Assembly (NCBI GenBank): GCA_951812535.1
Contig: CATOSK010000007.1
Coordinates: 124,001-188,000 of the forward strand
Length of the DNA: 64,000 nucleotides
Origin: an uncultured Dehalococcoidia bacterium
GTDB lineage: Bacteria > Chloroflexota > Dehalococcoidia > Lucifugimonadales > UBA3495
Reading direction: 5' to 3'
The first letter of the stretch is position 1. Every line of letters starts with the position of its first letter. Position numbers and translations under genes: made by a program. The notes under the pieces are model-generated. The model made no database searches. It saw nothing but the letters and a program-made list of their open reading frames with translations, and was not told where the DNA came from. Shown here piece by piece: positions 8,330 through 15,846 of this stretch.

Positions 8330-9737
8330 TACTACAGTCGCAGATTAAGAACAGGTAGAATTGGAGCAGTTGTCTGGTGGAGAGGTGAGGCAGTGGTTGT
8401 TGGGAGTGATGAGGTTGCGGAAGTGGCCCGGTGGGCCAATGGCATCGAGGAGATGCACCAGTGCATCGCCGGCCGGTTCCGGCGGCCGGAGCCGCGCCGC
8501 CGGGCTCTGGCCTATCTGCGAGGACTACTCAGCCCGGTGGAACGCAAGAACGGCTGGCAACTGGCAGAACAAGCTGGCGACGCCACCCCCTATGGGGTAC
8601 ACCACCTGCTGTCCACGTACATCTGGGACGCGGACCTGGTACGCGATGACCTCAGGGACTACGTGGTGGAGCATCTGGGCGGTGCCGACGGAGTAGTGGT
8701 GGTGGACGAGACGGGGTTTCTCAAGAAGGGCGACAAGTCAGCCGGGGTGCAGCGGCAGTACAGCGGGACGGCGGGCCGGATCGAAAACTGTCAGGTTGCG
8801 GTGTTCCTGGCCTATGCCGGAGCCAAGGGCAGGGCATTGCTGGACCGGGAGTTGTACCTGCCCCGGGTGTGGGCGGACGACTGGGAGCGGCGGCGGGAAG
8901 CCGGAGTGCCGGAGAGTGTCCGCTTCCGTACCAAACCGCAACTGGCGCAACTGATGCTGGGGCGGGCGCTGGAAGCGGGTGTTCCCTTCGCCTGGTTTAC
9001 TGGGGACGAGGTCTACGGCAGTGATCGCAACCTGCGGCTGTGGCTGGAACGTGAGGAGATTCCGCATGTGATGGCCATCAAGAGCAACGAGAAGCTGTGG
9101 GCTTTGACGGACAAAGGACCGCTGCAGATGAGAGCGGACCGTCTGGCGTCCGGGGTTGCGGAATCCGCTTGGGTGCGGTGCAGCGCTGGGAATGGCGCCA
9201 AGGGACCACGGATCTATGATTGGGCCGCAGTGGACATACGGCCCCTGAGGGAACCGGGCAAGGGCCACTGGCTACTGGCCCGCCGGAGCATCGCCAAGCC
9301 CGACGAGTTGGCCTATTACGTTTGCTTCGGCCCGGCGGAGACGGCCTTGGAGGAGTTGGTGAGAGTCGCCGGGACCCGGTGGGCCATAGAGGAATGCTTT
9401 GAGCAGGCGAAGGGGGAGGTGGGACTGGACCAGTACGAGGTGCGGCGGTGGGACGGCTGGTACCGGCACATCACCCTGGCCATGCTGGCTCACGCCTATC
9501 TGATGGTAATCAGGCATCATGCATTGGAGCAGGGAGAAAAGGGGGCCACTACGGTCCCGGTGAAGAGTTGATTCCCGTGACTGTCCCGGAGGTGCGGCGG
9601 CTACTCACACGCTTGGTATGGACAGAGAACCAACCACCGGATTTCATCCTGTACTGGTCGTGGTGGAGACGCCGCCACCAGGCCAGAGCCCAACGATGTC
9701 ACTACAAACGGCGTCTATCAAATCTGCGACTGTAGTA
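8330..9737 (+). mobile_element. IS701-family insertion sequence, complete ends
   Basis: 1408-bp element. The left end TACTACAGTCGCAGATT (8330-8346) is matched by its exact reverse complement at 9721-9737. TTAG stands immediately outside both ends (8326-8329, 9738-9741), a 4-base target duplication of the YTAR type known for IS701. One transposase gene fills the element. Sharp ends and intact duplication suggest recent insertion, in contrast with the decayed elements near 23 kb. Confidence 0.93.
8393..9571 (+). CDS. IS701-family DDE transposase, C-terminus in -1 frame
   Basis: 392 residues to the first stop. DDE landmarks include VVVVDETGFLKKG (first Asp), WFTGDEVYGSD (second Asp) and WAIEECFEQAKGEVGLDQYEVRRWDGWYRHITL (Glu, IS701/IS4-type Y-x-x-R-x-W). 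The frame ends in EKGATTVPVKS, but the expected C-terminal tail (LIPVTVPEVRRLLTRLVW..., then SWWRRRHQARA) is open in the -1 frame up to 9735. The two frames meet at A AAG GGG (9538-9544), a heptamer that fits the X XXY YYZ rule for -1 slippage. So this is either programmed frameshifting or a one-base indel in the A4G5 run. Confidence 0.9.
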   Translation: MVVGSDEVAEVARWANGIEEMHQCIAGRFRRPEPRRRALAYLRGLLSPVERKNGWQLAEQAGDATPYGVHHLLSTYIWDADLVRDDLRDYVVEHLGGADGVVVVDETGFLKKGDKSAGVQRQYSGTAGRIENCQVAVFLAYAGAKGRALLDRELYLPRVWADDWERRREAGVPESVRFRTKPQLAQLMLGRALEAGVPFAWFTGDEVYGSDRNLRLWLEREEIPHVMAIKSNEKLWALTDKGPLQMRADRLASGVAESAWVRCSAGNGAKGPRIYDWAAVDIRPLREPGKGHWLLARRSIAKPDELAYYVCFGPAETALEELVRVAGTRWAIEECFEQAKGEVGLDQYEVRRWDGWYRHITLAMLAHAYLMVIRHHALEQGEKGATTVPVKS

Positions 9738-10003
9738 TTAGACAAGTTACCCCCGTTGGGCGCGAAGGAGGCGGGCCTTGGAACAATTTCCACCAACGTC
9801 CCCCGTTCTCCACGCCCGGTTGACGTTTCTCCCTCGCCTCATTAGATTTTCCCTAAATGTGAAACGAGGGGAACCTCGCCCCTCAGCGCGCCGCTGCCGC
9901 TCAGCCCTCTTAGACAAGTAACCCCTGCCGGGGGCGAAAGCGGTGGCCTTTAGAACGGGAAGTTACCTCTGTTGGGCGCGCAAGGGGTTGGGCCTTAGAA
10001 CAG
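9738..10003 (+). repeat. Three copies of a ~48-base repeat ahead of the acyl-CoA ligase
   Basis: Units near 9738, 9910 and 9955 share GACAAGT.ACCCC, GGGCGCGAA and GGCCTT.GAAC in the same order and spacing. The first unit begins with the TTAG used as IS target. They fill much of the 283-base gap between the IS and the ligase gene; no other gene is visible there. They may be a leader-RNA element or a small dispersed repeat. Confidence 0.6.
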
Positions 10004-10020
10004 ACAGGGAGGACGCCATC

Positions 10021-11652
10021 ATGGCCGAATGGTTTGAAAAGCGCACCCTGGGAGCCCTGCTCGATGACGCCGTACGCCGGTACGGTCCCCGCGAGGCCCT
10101 CACCTTCGAGGGCCGCCGCTGGACCTTCCAGGAGTTCCAGGAAGACGTCGACCGCACCGCCCGCGCCCTCATCCACCTCGGTGTCCAGCCCGGCGACAAG
10201 GTGTCCCTCTGGATGCCCAACCGCCCCGAGTGGCTCCACATCTGCTTCGCCCTGACCAAGATCGGAGCCGTCCTCGTCCCCATAAACACCCGCTTCCGCA
10301 CCAGCGATCTCGAGTACGTCGTCCGCCAGTCCGACACCTCCACCCTCATCATCCAGGGACGCTCCGGTCCAGTGGACTACCTCTCCATGGTCGAAGAGGC
10401 CTGCCCCGAAATTACCCAGGAAATTCCCGGCTCCCTCATCCTCTCCGCCTTCCCCGACCTCCGCCGCATCGTCGTCCTCGGCAATGACCAGCGCCCGGGT
10501 ACCCACAGCTGGGACGATGTCATGGCCGCAGCGGATGAAATCTCGCCGGACGAGATGGAACGCCGCCACGCCGCCGTTGACCCCGACGACACCGTCCTCC
10601 TCATGTACACCTCCGGCACCACCGGCTTTCCCAAGGGTGTCATGCACAACCACAACATCCAGCGCACCCTCATCGACGGCGGCAACCGCATGGGCATGAC
10701 CCCCCGCGACGTCATCCTCATGTACCTGCCCCTCTTCCACTGCTTCGGCCTCTACGAGGGCCCCATCATGTCCCTCGTCTCCGGGGCCCGCATGGTCCTC
10801 ATGCCCCTGTTCGACGCTGGAGAGGCCCTCCGCCTGGTAGAAGAGGAACGCTGCACCGTTCTCAACGGATTCGACACCCACTTCTTCGACCTCATCAGCC
10901 ATCCCCGCTGCGCCGCCACCGACAAGAGCAGCCTCCGCACCATCCTCTTCGCCGCCGGAATGGCCAGCAGCGAGCCCATCGCCCGCCGCGCCCAGGCGGA
11001 GCTCTCCCCCACCATCACCGCCTGGGGTATGACCGAGGTCGGCGTCGGCGGCACCCGCTCTTTCCTTGACTCCACCGAAGACGACCGCTGCGCCGCCTCC
11101 GGCCACCCCCTGCCCGGCTACGAGTTCAAGGTCATCGACCCCGACACCGGCGAGACCCAGCCTCCCGACACCCTCGGCGAGCTCTGCGTCCGCGGCTACG
11201 CCCTCATGCAGGGCTACTACAAGAAGCCCGATGAGACCGCCCAGGCCGTCGACGCCGACGGCTGGATGCACACCGGCGACGTCGCCGTTATGCGCGACGA
11301 CGACCGCGTCCGCTTCTTCGGCCGCTACAAGGACATGCTCAAGGTCGGCGGTGAGAACGTCGACCCCATGGAGGTCGAGGCTTTCCTCATGGACCACCCC
11401 GCCGTCAACCGTGTCCAGGTCATCGGCGTCCCCGACCAGCGTCTCAGCGAAGTCCCCTGCGCCTGTGTCGTCACCGAGCCCGGCCGTCAGTTGACCGTCG
11501 AGGATGTCGATGCCTTCTGCCGCGGCAGGATGGCCAGCTTCAAGATCCCCCGCCACCTCATGCTCATGGAAGACTACCCCATGACCTCCAGCGGCAAGGT
11601 CCAGAAATACATTCTCCGCGAAATGGCCCAGCAACGCCTCAACATCCCCTGA
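10021..11652 (+). CDS. AMP-dependent acyl-CoA synthetase/ligase
   Basis: 543 residues, ANL superfamily: activates a carboxylic acid with ATP and transfers it to CoA. The P-loop-like motif YTSGTTGFPKGVMHNH, the AWGMTEVGVGG motif, GWMHTGDVAVM, the hinge FFGRYKDMLKVGGENVDP and the C-terminal catalytic Lys in SSGKVQKYILRE are all present. Best fit is a fatty- or aryl-acid CoA ligase; the specificity is not readable. ATG 10021 follows GGGAGG by 8 bases. With two enoyl-CoA hydratases nearby it fits acyl-CoA catabolism, though all three are separate units. Confidence 0.94.
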   Translation: MAEWFEKRTLGALLDDAVRRYGPREALTFEGRRWTFQEFQEDVDRTARALIHLGVQPGDKVSLWMPNRPEWLHICFALTKIGAVLVPINTRFRTSDLEYVVRQSDTSTLIIQGRSGPVDYLSMVEEACPEITQEIPGSLILSAFPDLRRIVVLGNDQRPGTHSWDDVMAAADEISPDEMERRHAAVDPDDTVLLMYTSGTTGFPKGVMHNHNIQRTLIDGGNRMGMTPRDVILMYLPLFHCFGLYEGPIMSLVSGARMVLMPLFDAGEALRLVEEERCTVLNGFDTHFFDLISHPRCAATDKSSLRTILFAAGMASSEPIARRAQAELSPTITAWGMTEVGVGGTRSFLDSTEDDRCAASGHPLPGYEFKVIDPDTGETQPPDTLGELCVRGYALMQGYYKKPDETAQAVDADGWMHTGDVAVMRDDDRVRFFGRYKDMLKVGGENVDPMEVEAFLMDHPAVNRVQVIGVPDQRLSEVPCACVVTEPGRQLTVEDVDAFCRGRMASFKIPRHLMLMEDYPMTSSGKVQKYILREMAQQRLNIP

Positions 11653-11827
11653 TCCAACAAGCTGGTGTCGTGCGGGATTTTGGTCCTGCCCACAGGGTGT
11701 CAGTTTCCTGGGGTTGTTTTTAAGGGAACGCCTCTGTTTGGATTGGCTCGTGAGGAAGGAATCCGTCGGGGCGGCATTGGAAGTGAGAGGTCGTAGCGGG
11801 CCAGGGTGGAAACGCCGTTCCCCCGAC

Positions 11828-12013
11828 CTACATAGCGAAAAATAGGGTGATAATGGCAGCCATGATCGTCACCCAAGCCCCGCCCATGAGATGGGTCAGG
11901 GTGTTGATTCGAGAGTTCATCTCATTCAACCGGCTGTTCATCTCGTCCAGGCGGACTGACAGTTGCTCGAAAGCCCCTTCAAGCCGGCTGATTCGTTGTT
12001 CATGGGTAGCCAT
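11828..12013 (-). CDS. Small coiled-coil membrane protein
   Basis: 61 residues: a heptad-patterned helix (ISRLEGAFEQLSVRLDEMN, then SRLNEMNSRINTL) followed by one hydrophobic segment (GAWVTIMAAIITLFFAM) ending at the C-terminus. This is a tail-anchored coiled-coil layout common in small uncharacterised bacterial proteins. GGAG lies about 9 bases before the ATG. I do not recognise a function. The 175 bases to the preceding ligase gene hold nothing I can identify. Confidence 0.7.
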   Translation of the reverse strand: MATHEQRISRLEGAFEQLSVRLDEMNSRLNEMNSRINTLTHLMGGAWVTIMAAIITLFFAM

Positions 12014-12084
12014 GGGTTCTGCTCCTGGAGCCGGTACCCTTGTTGATCGTATTATACTATGCGTTTAACAACTATGTCATGGTT

Positions 12085-12135
12085 CAACCCAACTCCCCGA
12101 ACCCGGGTCAGGTTCCTTCGGGATACTCCCTGTGG
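12085..12135. other. Structured intergenic segment, unassigned
   Basis: GAACC (12099-12103) and GGTTC (12111-12115) pair around CGGGTCA; alternatively CCCGAA (12096-12101) pairs with TTCGGG (12117-12122). The two pairings exclude each other, which is the form of a conformational switch. It lies between a minus-strand and a plus-strand gene and could serve either. No known RNA family is matched. Confidence 0.35.
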
Positions 12136-12149
12136 CTCTCTACCCCAAA

Positions 12150-12178
12150 TTGACGCCCCTTGCTCCCCGGTCTAAAAT
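12150..12178 (+). promoter_or_regulatory. Promoter of the amidohydrolase gene
   Basis: TTGACG (12150-12155), 17-base spacer, TAAAAT (12173-12178), each one mismatch from consensus. The start codon is 36 bases downstream. Confidence 0.65.
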
Positions 12179-12213
12179 CCGGCCTACCATAAGTGCACTG
12201 GAGGTTGGGTCTC

Positions 12214-13404
12214 ATGTACGATTTGATAGTTAAAGGCGGCACTGTGGTCGACCCGGCCCAGGGCCTCAACGGCCCCAACGACGTCGCCGTTCACGACGGG
12301 AAAATCGCTCTGGTCGCCCCCGACATTCCCGCCGCCGAGGCCCAGCGCGTCGTGGAGGTCAGGGGCAAGATCGTCACCCCCGGCCTCATCGACCTCCACA
12401 CCCACGTCTACGACGGCGTAAACGGCAACGGCGTCAAGGCCGATCTCGGCGGAGTCCGCGCTGGCGTCACCACCATGGTCGACGCGGGAAGCTCCGGCTG
12501 CGACACCTTTGGAGGCTTCCCCAACCACATCATCCCCAACAACCACACCGAGGTCCTCCCCTTCCTCCACATCTGCCGCACCGGACTGGCCACCACCCCC
12601 GACATCTTCAGCCCCGCCAGCATCGACCTCGACAAGACCATCGCCACCGTCGAGGCCAACCAGGGCGTCATCCGCGGAATCAAGGCCCGCATGGTCTCCC
12701 CCGCCCTGGAAATCATGGGAATCGAAATGCCCAAGATGGCCAAGCGCGCCGCCGTCGAGTCCGGGGTCAAGCTAATGGTCCACATCGGCGACACCGAGCA
12801 CCGCTACGACCCCGAAGTCATCCGTGAGCTCCTCCCCATCCTCGAGGAAGGGGACATCGTCACCCACCTCTTCACCGCAAACCCCGGCGGCGTCATCGGC
12901 TCCGACGGCAAGCTCGTCCCCGAGGCCTGCGAGGCCAATGACCGCGGCGTCTGGCTGGACACCGCCCACGGCCGGGGCAACTTCAGTTTCGACATCGGCG
13001 ACCGCATCCTCGACCAGGGCCTCATCCCCCACTGCATCAGCACCGATCTCACCCTCCCCGGCCGCCAGAACACCGTCCACAGCATGACCGAGATGATGAC
13101 CCGTTTCCTAGCAATGGGCTTCACCCTCGAGCAGATCGTCGAAATGTGCACAATCAACCCCGCCGAGGCACTCGGCGAAGACGAGCGTCTCGGATCCCTG
13201 GAGGTAGGCAAGCAGGCCGACATCTCCGTCCTGGACATCAGGGAAGGCGATTGGGTGGTCTACGACGTGCTGTTCGACTCCCGCCGCGTCGAGCGGGCCG
13301 TCGTCCCCGTCCTCGCCGTCAAGCGCGGCGAGGTCTTCGAGGCCGGCTGGGGCCCCCGCACCTGGGGCTGGGAACCCGACACCGCCCCACCCAACGGCGC
13401 CTAG
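12214..13404 (+). CDS. Amidohydrolase/deacetylase-family metallohydrolase
   Basis: 396-residue cyclic amidohydrolase of the dihydroorotase/hydantoinase superfamily. It starts with the usual YDLIVKGGTVVDPAQG; the metal-binding HxH lies in LIDLHTHVYDG, further His ligands in MVHIGD and VTHLFT, and the catalytic Asp in HCISTDLTLPG. The C-terminal LGSLEVGKQADISVLD is the conserved end of the barrel. It resembles the EF_0837/AHA_3915 deacetylase-like group rather than PyrC; no carboxylated Lys can be assigned with certainty. ATG 12214 follows GGAGG by 9 bases and has its own promoter. Confidence 0.9.
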   Translation: MYDLIVKGGTVVDPAQGLNGPNDVAVHDGKIALVAPDIPAAEAQRVVEVRGKIVTPGLIDLHTHVYDGVNGNGVKADLGGVRAGVTTMVDAGSSGCDTFGGFPNHIIPNNHTEVLPFLHICRTGLATTPDIFSPASIDLDKTIATVEANQGVIRGIKARMVSPALEIMGIEMPKMAKRAAVESGVKLMVHIGDTEHRYDPEVIRELLPILEEGDIVTHLFTANPGGVIGSDGKLVPEACEANDRGVWLDTAHGRGNFSFDIGDRILDQGLIPHCISTDLTLPGRQNTVHSMTEMMTRFLAMGFTLEQIVEMCTINPAEALGEDERLGSLEVGKQADISVLDIREGDWVVYDVLFDSRRVERAVVPVLAVKRGEVFEAGWGPRTWGWEPDTAPPNGA

Positions 13405-13482
13405 CCCAGCGGAGCCACCCAGGGCGCTTTGGACAAGTTGCCCAAAATCGCGCCCGAAAGTGGCGACTCTCAGAGAGATGTT

Positions 13483-13839
13483 ATGGGAACCTTCGAAGTC
13501 CCCCTACAGGTAGGGGACATGGCTGGTCAGCGGTTCGTTGAGATGAACGCTTTGGTGGACACCGGGTCAACCTACACCGTCGTCCCTGCCAATATTCTGG
13601 CAATGCTGGGTGTTGGTGTGCTGGAACGCAGGCCGTTTGAACTGGCCGACGAGACCATTGTGGAATTCGCTGTTGGCGAAGCGCGAGTGCGCCTGGATGG
13701 ACGCGAACTCCCGGTGGTGGTGGTCTTCGCCGCAGAGGATGCCTCCCCCCTGGTGGGTGCCACCACCCTGGAGTTATTCAGCTTGGGGGTTGACCCGGTC
13801 TCCCAGCGGCTTGTGCCGGTTACCGGGTTGATGAAATGA
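13483..13839 (+). CDS. Retropepsin-like aspartic protease family protein
   Basis: 118 residues. ALVDTGSTYTVVP is the D-T-G-S active-site strand and turn of clan AA aspartic proteases, and LVGATTLELFSLGVDP is the matching C-terminal strand, so it would act as a dimer as retropepsins do. Small bacterial stand-alone members are common and mostly uncharacterised. The start is placed at ATG 13483, right before GTFEVPLQ; an upstream TTG would add 18 residues without family resemblance. Confidence 0.82.
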   Translation: MGTFEVPLQVGDMAGQRFVEMNALVDTGSTYTVVPANILAMLGVGVLERRPFELADETIVEFAVGEARVRLDGRELPVVVVFAAEDASPLVGATTLELFSLGVDPVSQRLVPVTGLMK

Positions 13840-13911
13840 CCGGGGAAATGTAGGACGATTCAGGATAGTTGGAGTGCGTTCCCCCTCGCCCCTTCCCGGC
13901 TCACTCCCCGC

Positions 13912-14331
13912 TTAAACTCCCCGCCACAACCGGCACCCCGTCGCCCCCAGCACCAGCGGCAGCACTGTGTCCACCGCCGCCCAGATGACCCACGCCTGCT
14001 CGTTCCCTTCCAGGCTCACCCCCGCCAGCAGCGCGAACCAGTTGTGCAGGAACAGGATCGTCACCCCCGCCGTCGCGTAGAAGGCCACGTTGGCCTCCAG
14101 CGACCGCCGCGTAACCCCCGGACCGTCGTCTGCCGCATCCGCGTCCCGCTTGGCCAAGTAGTTGAAGACCAGCCCCAGTGCCAGCCCGGTCACCATCAGC
14201 ACGTCCAGCACCTGCCAGACAGCCAAAACGTCGATGGCGTCTGACAGGAAGTTGTTGATGATGAAGAACACCGCCACCACCACCGCCACCACCACCAGGT
14301 AAACCCCGGCCAGCTTCTTCAACCCTTCCAT
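13912..14331 (-). CDS. Four-helix integral membrane protein, unknown function
   Basis: 139 residues with four hydrophobic segments: about 8-26 (AGVYLVVVAVVVAVFFII), 37-60, 82-103 and 113-131. A charged cytoplasmic loop (KRDADAADDGPGVTRRS) separates the two halves. GGAGGAGCA precedes the ATG. I do not recognise the family. Confidence 0.75.
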   Translation of the reverse strand: MEGLKKLAGVYLVVVAVVVAVFFIINNFLSDAIDVLAVWQVLDVLMVTGLALGLVFNYLAKRDADAADDGPGVTRRSLEANVAFYATAGVTILFLHNWFALLAGVSLEGNEQAWVIWAAVDTVLPLVLGATGCRLWRGV

Positions 14332-14591
14332 TGCTCCTCCGTCGCCGCAAGAATCTCTCTACACCCGACAGGATACTATACCGCCGCCAACATCCTCACC
14401 TTTCCTCCCGTCATTTGTATGTTGCGAAAGCTGCGCAGGCGGGAATCAAGGCCCACGTCGTCTTTTCCCAACAGTATCGTGTTGACCGTTCATTGGTAGT
14501 TTGAACAAACTGACACTCATGCGATTGTCCTGAAGTTTCACTCAGGGCCCCTCAACCCACCACATCACCCGGTCAATCCAACCCATAAATG

Positions 14592-14628
14592 ACGGGGGTT
14601 TGGGGGATGAATCCCCCAACGTACCCGG
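14592..14628. repeat. REP2 repeat, copy 3
   Basis: Palindromic core GGGGGAT-GA-ATCCCCC with the usual GGGGGTTT before and CAACGTACCC after. The 400-base gap 14332-14730 otherwise holds half of a REP1 unit (near 14430) and the IscA terminator. Confidence 0.75.
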
Positions 14629-14673
14629 TCCCCCTGCGGTAATCCCGCCCGCACACCCCCGGACAAAAGCAAC

Positions 14674-14699
14674 AGCGCCGCCTCAATCGAGGCGGCGCT
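14674..14699 (-). terminator. Intrinsic terminator of the IscA/ErpA gene
   Basis: AGCGCCGCCTC and GAGGCGGCGCT form a perfect 11-bp stem with a 4-base loop, followed on the minus strand by GTTGCTTTTG. It lies about 30 bases after the stop codon. Confidence 0.85.
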
Positions 14700-14730
14700 T
14701 CTTGTTGGAATGCCTGGAGTGTGGTCTGGG

Positions 14731-15087
14731 CTATACGCTGAAGGAAGTCCCGCAGCCGCAACTCTTCTTGGCGTTGGGGTTGCTGAACACGAAACCCTTC
14801 CCGTTCAGCCCGTCGGAAAAGTCCAGTTCCGTCCCCACCAGGTAGATGTAGCTCTTCTTGTCCACCATCACCTTAACGCCGTACTGCTCCACGATCTTGT
14901 CCGTCTCCAACTCCTTGTCGGTGATGACCAGGTCGTAGGTAAGCCCGGAGCAGCCGCCGCCCTTCACTGCCACCCGCAGCCCCACGTTGTCGGTGATGCC
15001 GTCCTTCTCCGCGAAGTACCGTATCTTCTCCGCCGCCTTCTCGCTGATGGAAACGCCCAGTTCCACGCCATCCATGGTAATCGCCAT
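14731..15087 (-). CDS. Iron-sulfur cluster assembly/insertion protein (IscA/ErpA/HesB type)
   Basis: 118 residues, full-length A-type carrier that passes Fe-S clusters to apo-proteins. The three invariant Cys are present: GGGCSGLTY and the C-terminal SCGCGTSF. GLNGKGFVFSNPNAKKSCGCG is the usual ending. GGAGG stands 4 bases before the ATG. It is a single-gene unit with its own terminator. IscA and ErpA cannot be told apart by sequence alone. Confidence 0.93.
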   Translation of the reverse strand: MAITMDGVELGVSISEKAAEKIRYFAEKDGITDNVGLRVAVKGGGCSGLTYDLVITDKELETDKIVEQYGVKVMVDKKSYIYLVGTELDFSDGLNGKGFVFSNPNAKKSCGCGTSFSV

Positions 15088-15241
15088 AAATCCTCCGTGG
15101 TGGCTCGCTCTTTTCGTTCAGGAAACGCCGTATCAAGGCCAATTCTAAGGTTCCCATCCCAGGCCCGTCAAGGCGGCAACCCCTTGGCAGCAGGACGATT
15201 GCGAATTCCCTGTCCGTCCAATCGCAATTCCCGCTGCCCAC

Positions 15242-15273
15242 TTTCCCGCCCAGGCGGGAATCCAGACCCCCGT
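15242..15273. repeat. REP1 repeat, copy 2
   Basis: TTCCCGCCCAGGCGGGAA followed by TCCAGACCCCCGT, nearly identical to the copy at 6172. Confidence 0.75.
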
Positions 15274-15350
15274 AACACTCTTCCGGTTGGGACCTCCCCC
15301 CTCTTTCCCCGTTACCCCCGCGCGACAGATGCTGGCGTCAGGACAAGCCC

Positions 15351-15421
15351 GTCCCCGCGCAGGCGGGGGTTGCACTGCGGCAGCGGCGGAGTCGCAAAAC
15401 GGGAACCCAGACCCCCGGTCG
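15351..15421. repeat. REP1 repeat, copy 3, split by an insert
   Basis: The palindrome half (CCCCGCGCAGGCGGGG, 15352-15367) and the tail (GGGAACCCAGACCCCCGG) are separated by about 33 extra bases. The 15088-15846 gap otherwise holds only copy 2 and the dyad region listed separately. Confidence 0.6.
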
Positions 15422-15704
15422 TCCCTTCCTGCTCCGCCCCGCCCCAAGCCAAGTGTTGACGGCCGCCAGTCCGGCGGTTTACATTACTACCTTAGATACA
15501 TAGTTTCAATCACCCCTCGAAAGCTGACTGTCCCGACGTGACACTTCTGAATCAACATCTGCCCGCAGCTCCTCGGTCCCCGCACCGCTGTGACCGTGCC
15601 TTCGTCTTGTCATGCCCAATCGGCATCTCGACCCGGGCCGCCGTTCTCATAACCACCTCCCGTTCCGCGTACCTGTCCCTGTTCTAGTCTCCCTTTTTAC
15701 GTCT

Positions 15705-15781
15705 GATGATACGTCATCTCATACCAGCGGCTCATAATGAGACAGTATATCGTTTCCTGCCGGATAGTGATACGCAGTATC
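15705..15781. promoter_or_regulatory. Dyad-rich region ahead of the zinc-importer operon, candidate operator
   Basis: Three short dyads in an AT-richer patch: GATGA-TACG-TCATC (15705-15718), CTCAT-A-ATGAG (15731-15741) and GATAC-GCA-GTATC (15769-15781). They precede the start of the importer by 66-142 bases. Zinc importers of this type are usually repressed by Zur, a Fur-family dimer that binds AT-rich dyads. None matches a Zur box I know exactly, so the regulator is inference. Confidence 0.4.
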
Positions 15782-15846
15782 TCCTTGCTCTCATTGTTGA
15801 TACCAGGTTCCACTTACCCTACCCCATACTCGAAAGGAGTTAGCCC

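Noticed and set aside
9910-11634. 574-residue open frame on the minus strand
   Set aside because: Antisense shadow of the acyl-CoA ligase; very biased Gly/Val/Ala/Glu composition and no family motifs.
12085-12145. TPP riboswitch on the minus strand
   Set aside because: GAACCTGACCCGGG resembles the 3' part of the TPP aptamer, but CTGAGA and the GCG.AGGGA block are missing and no thiamine gene follows.
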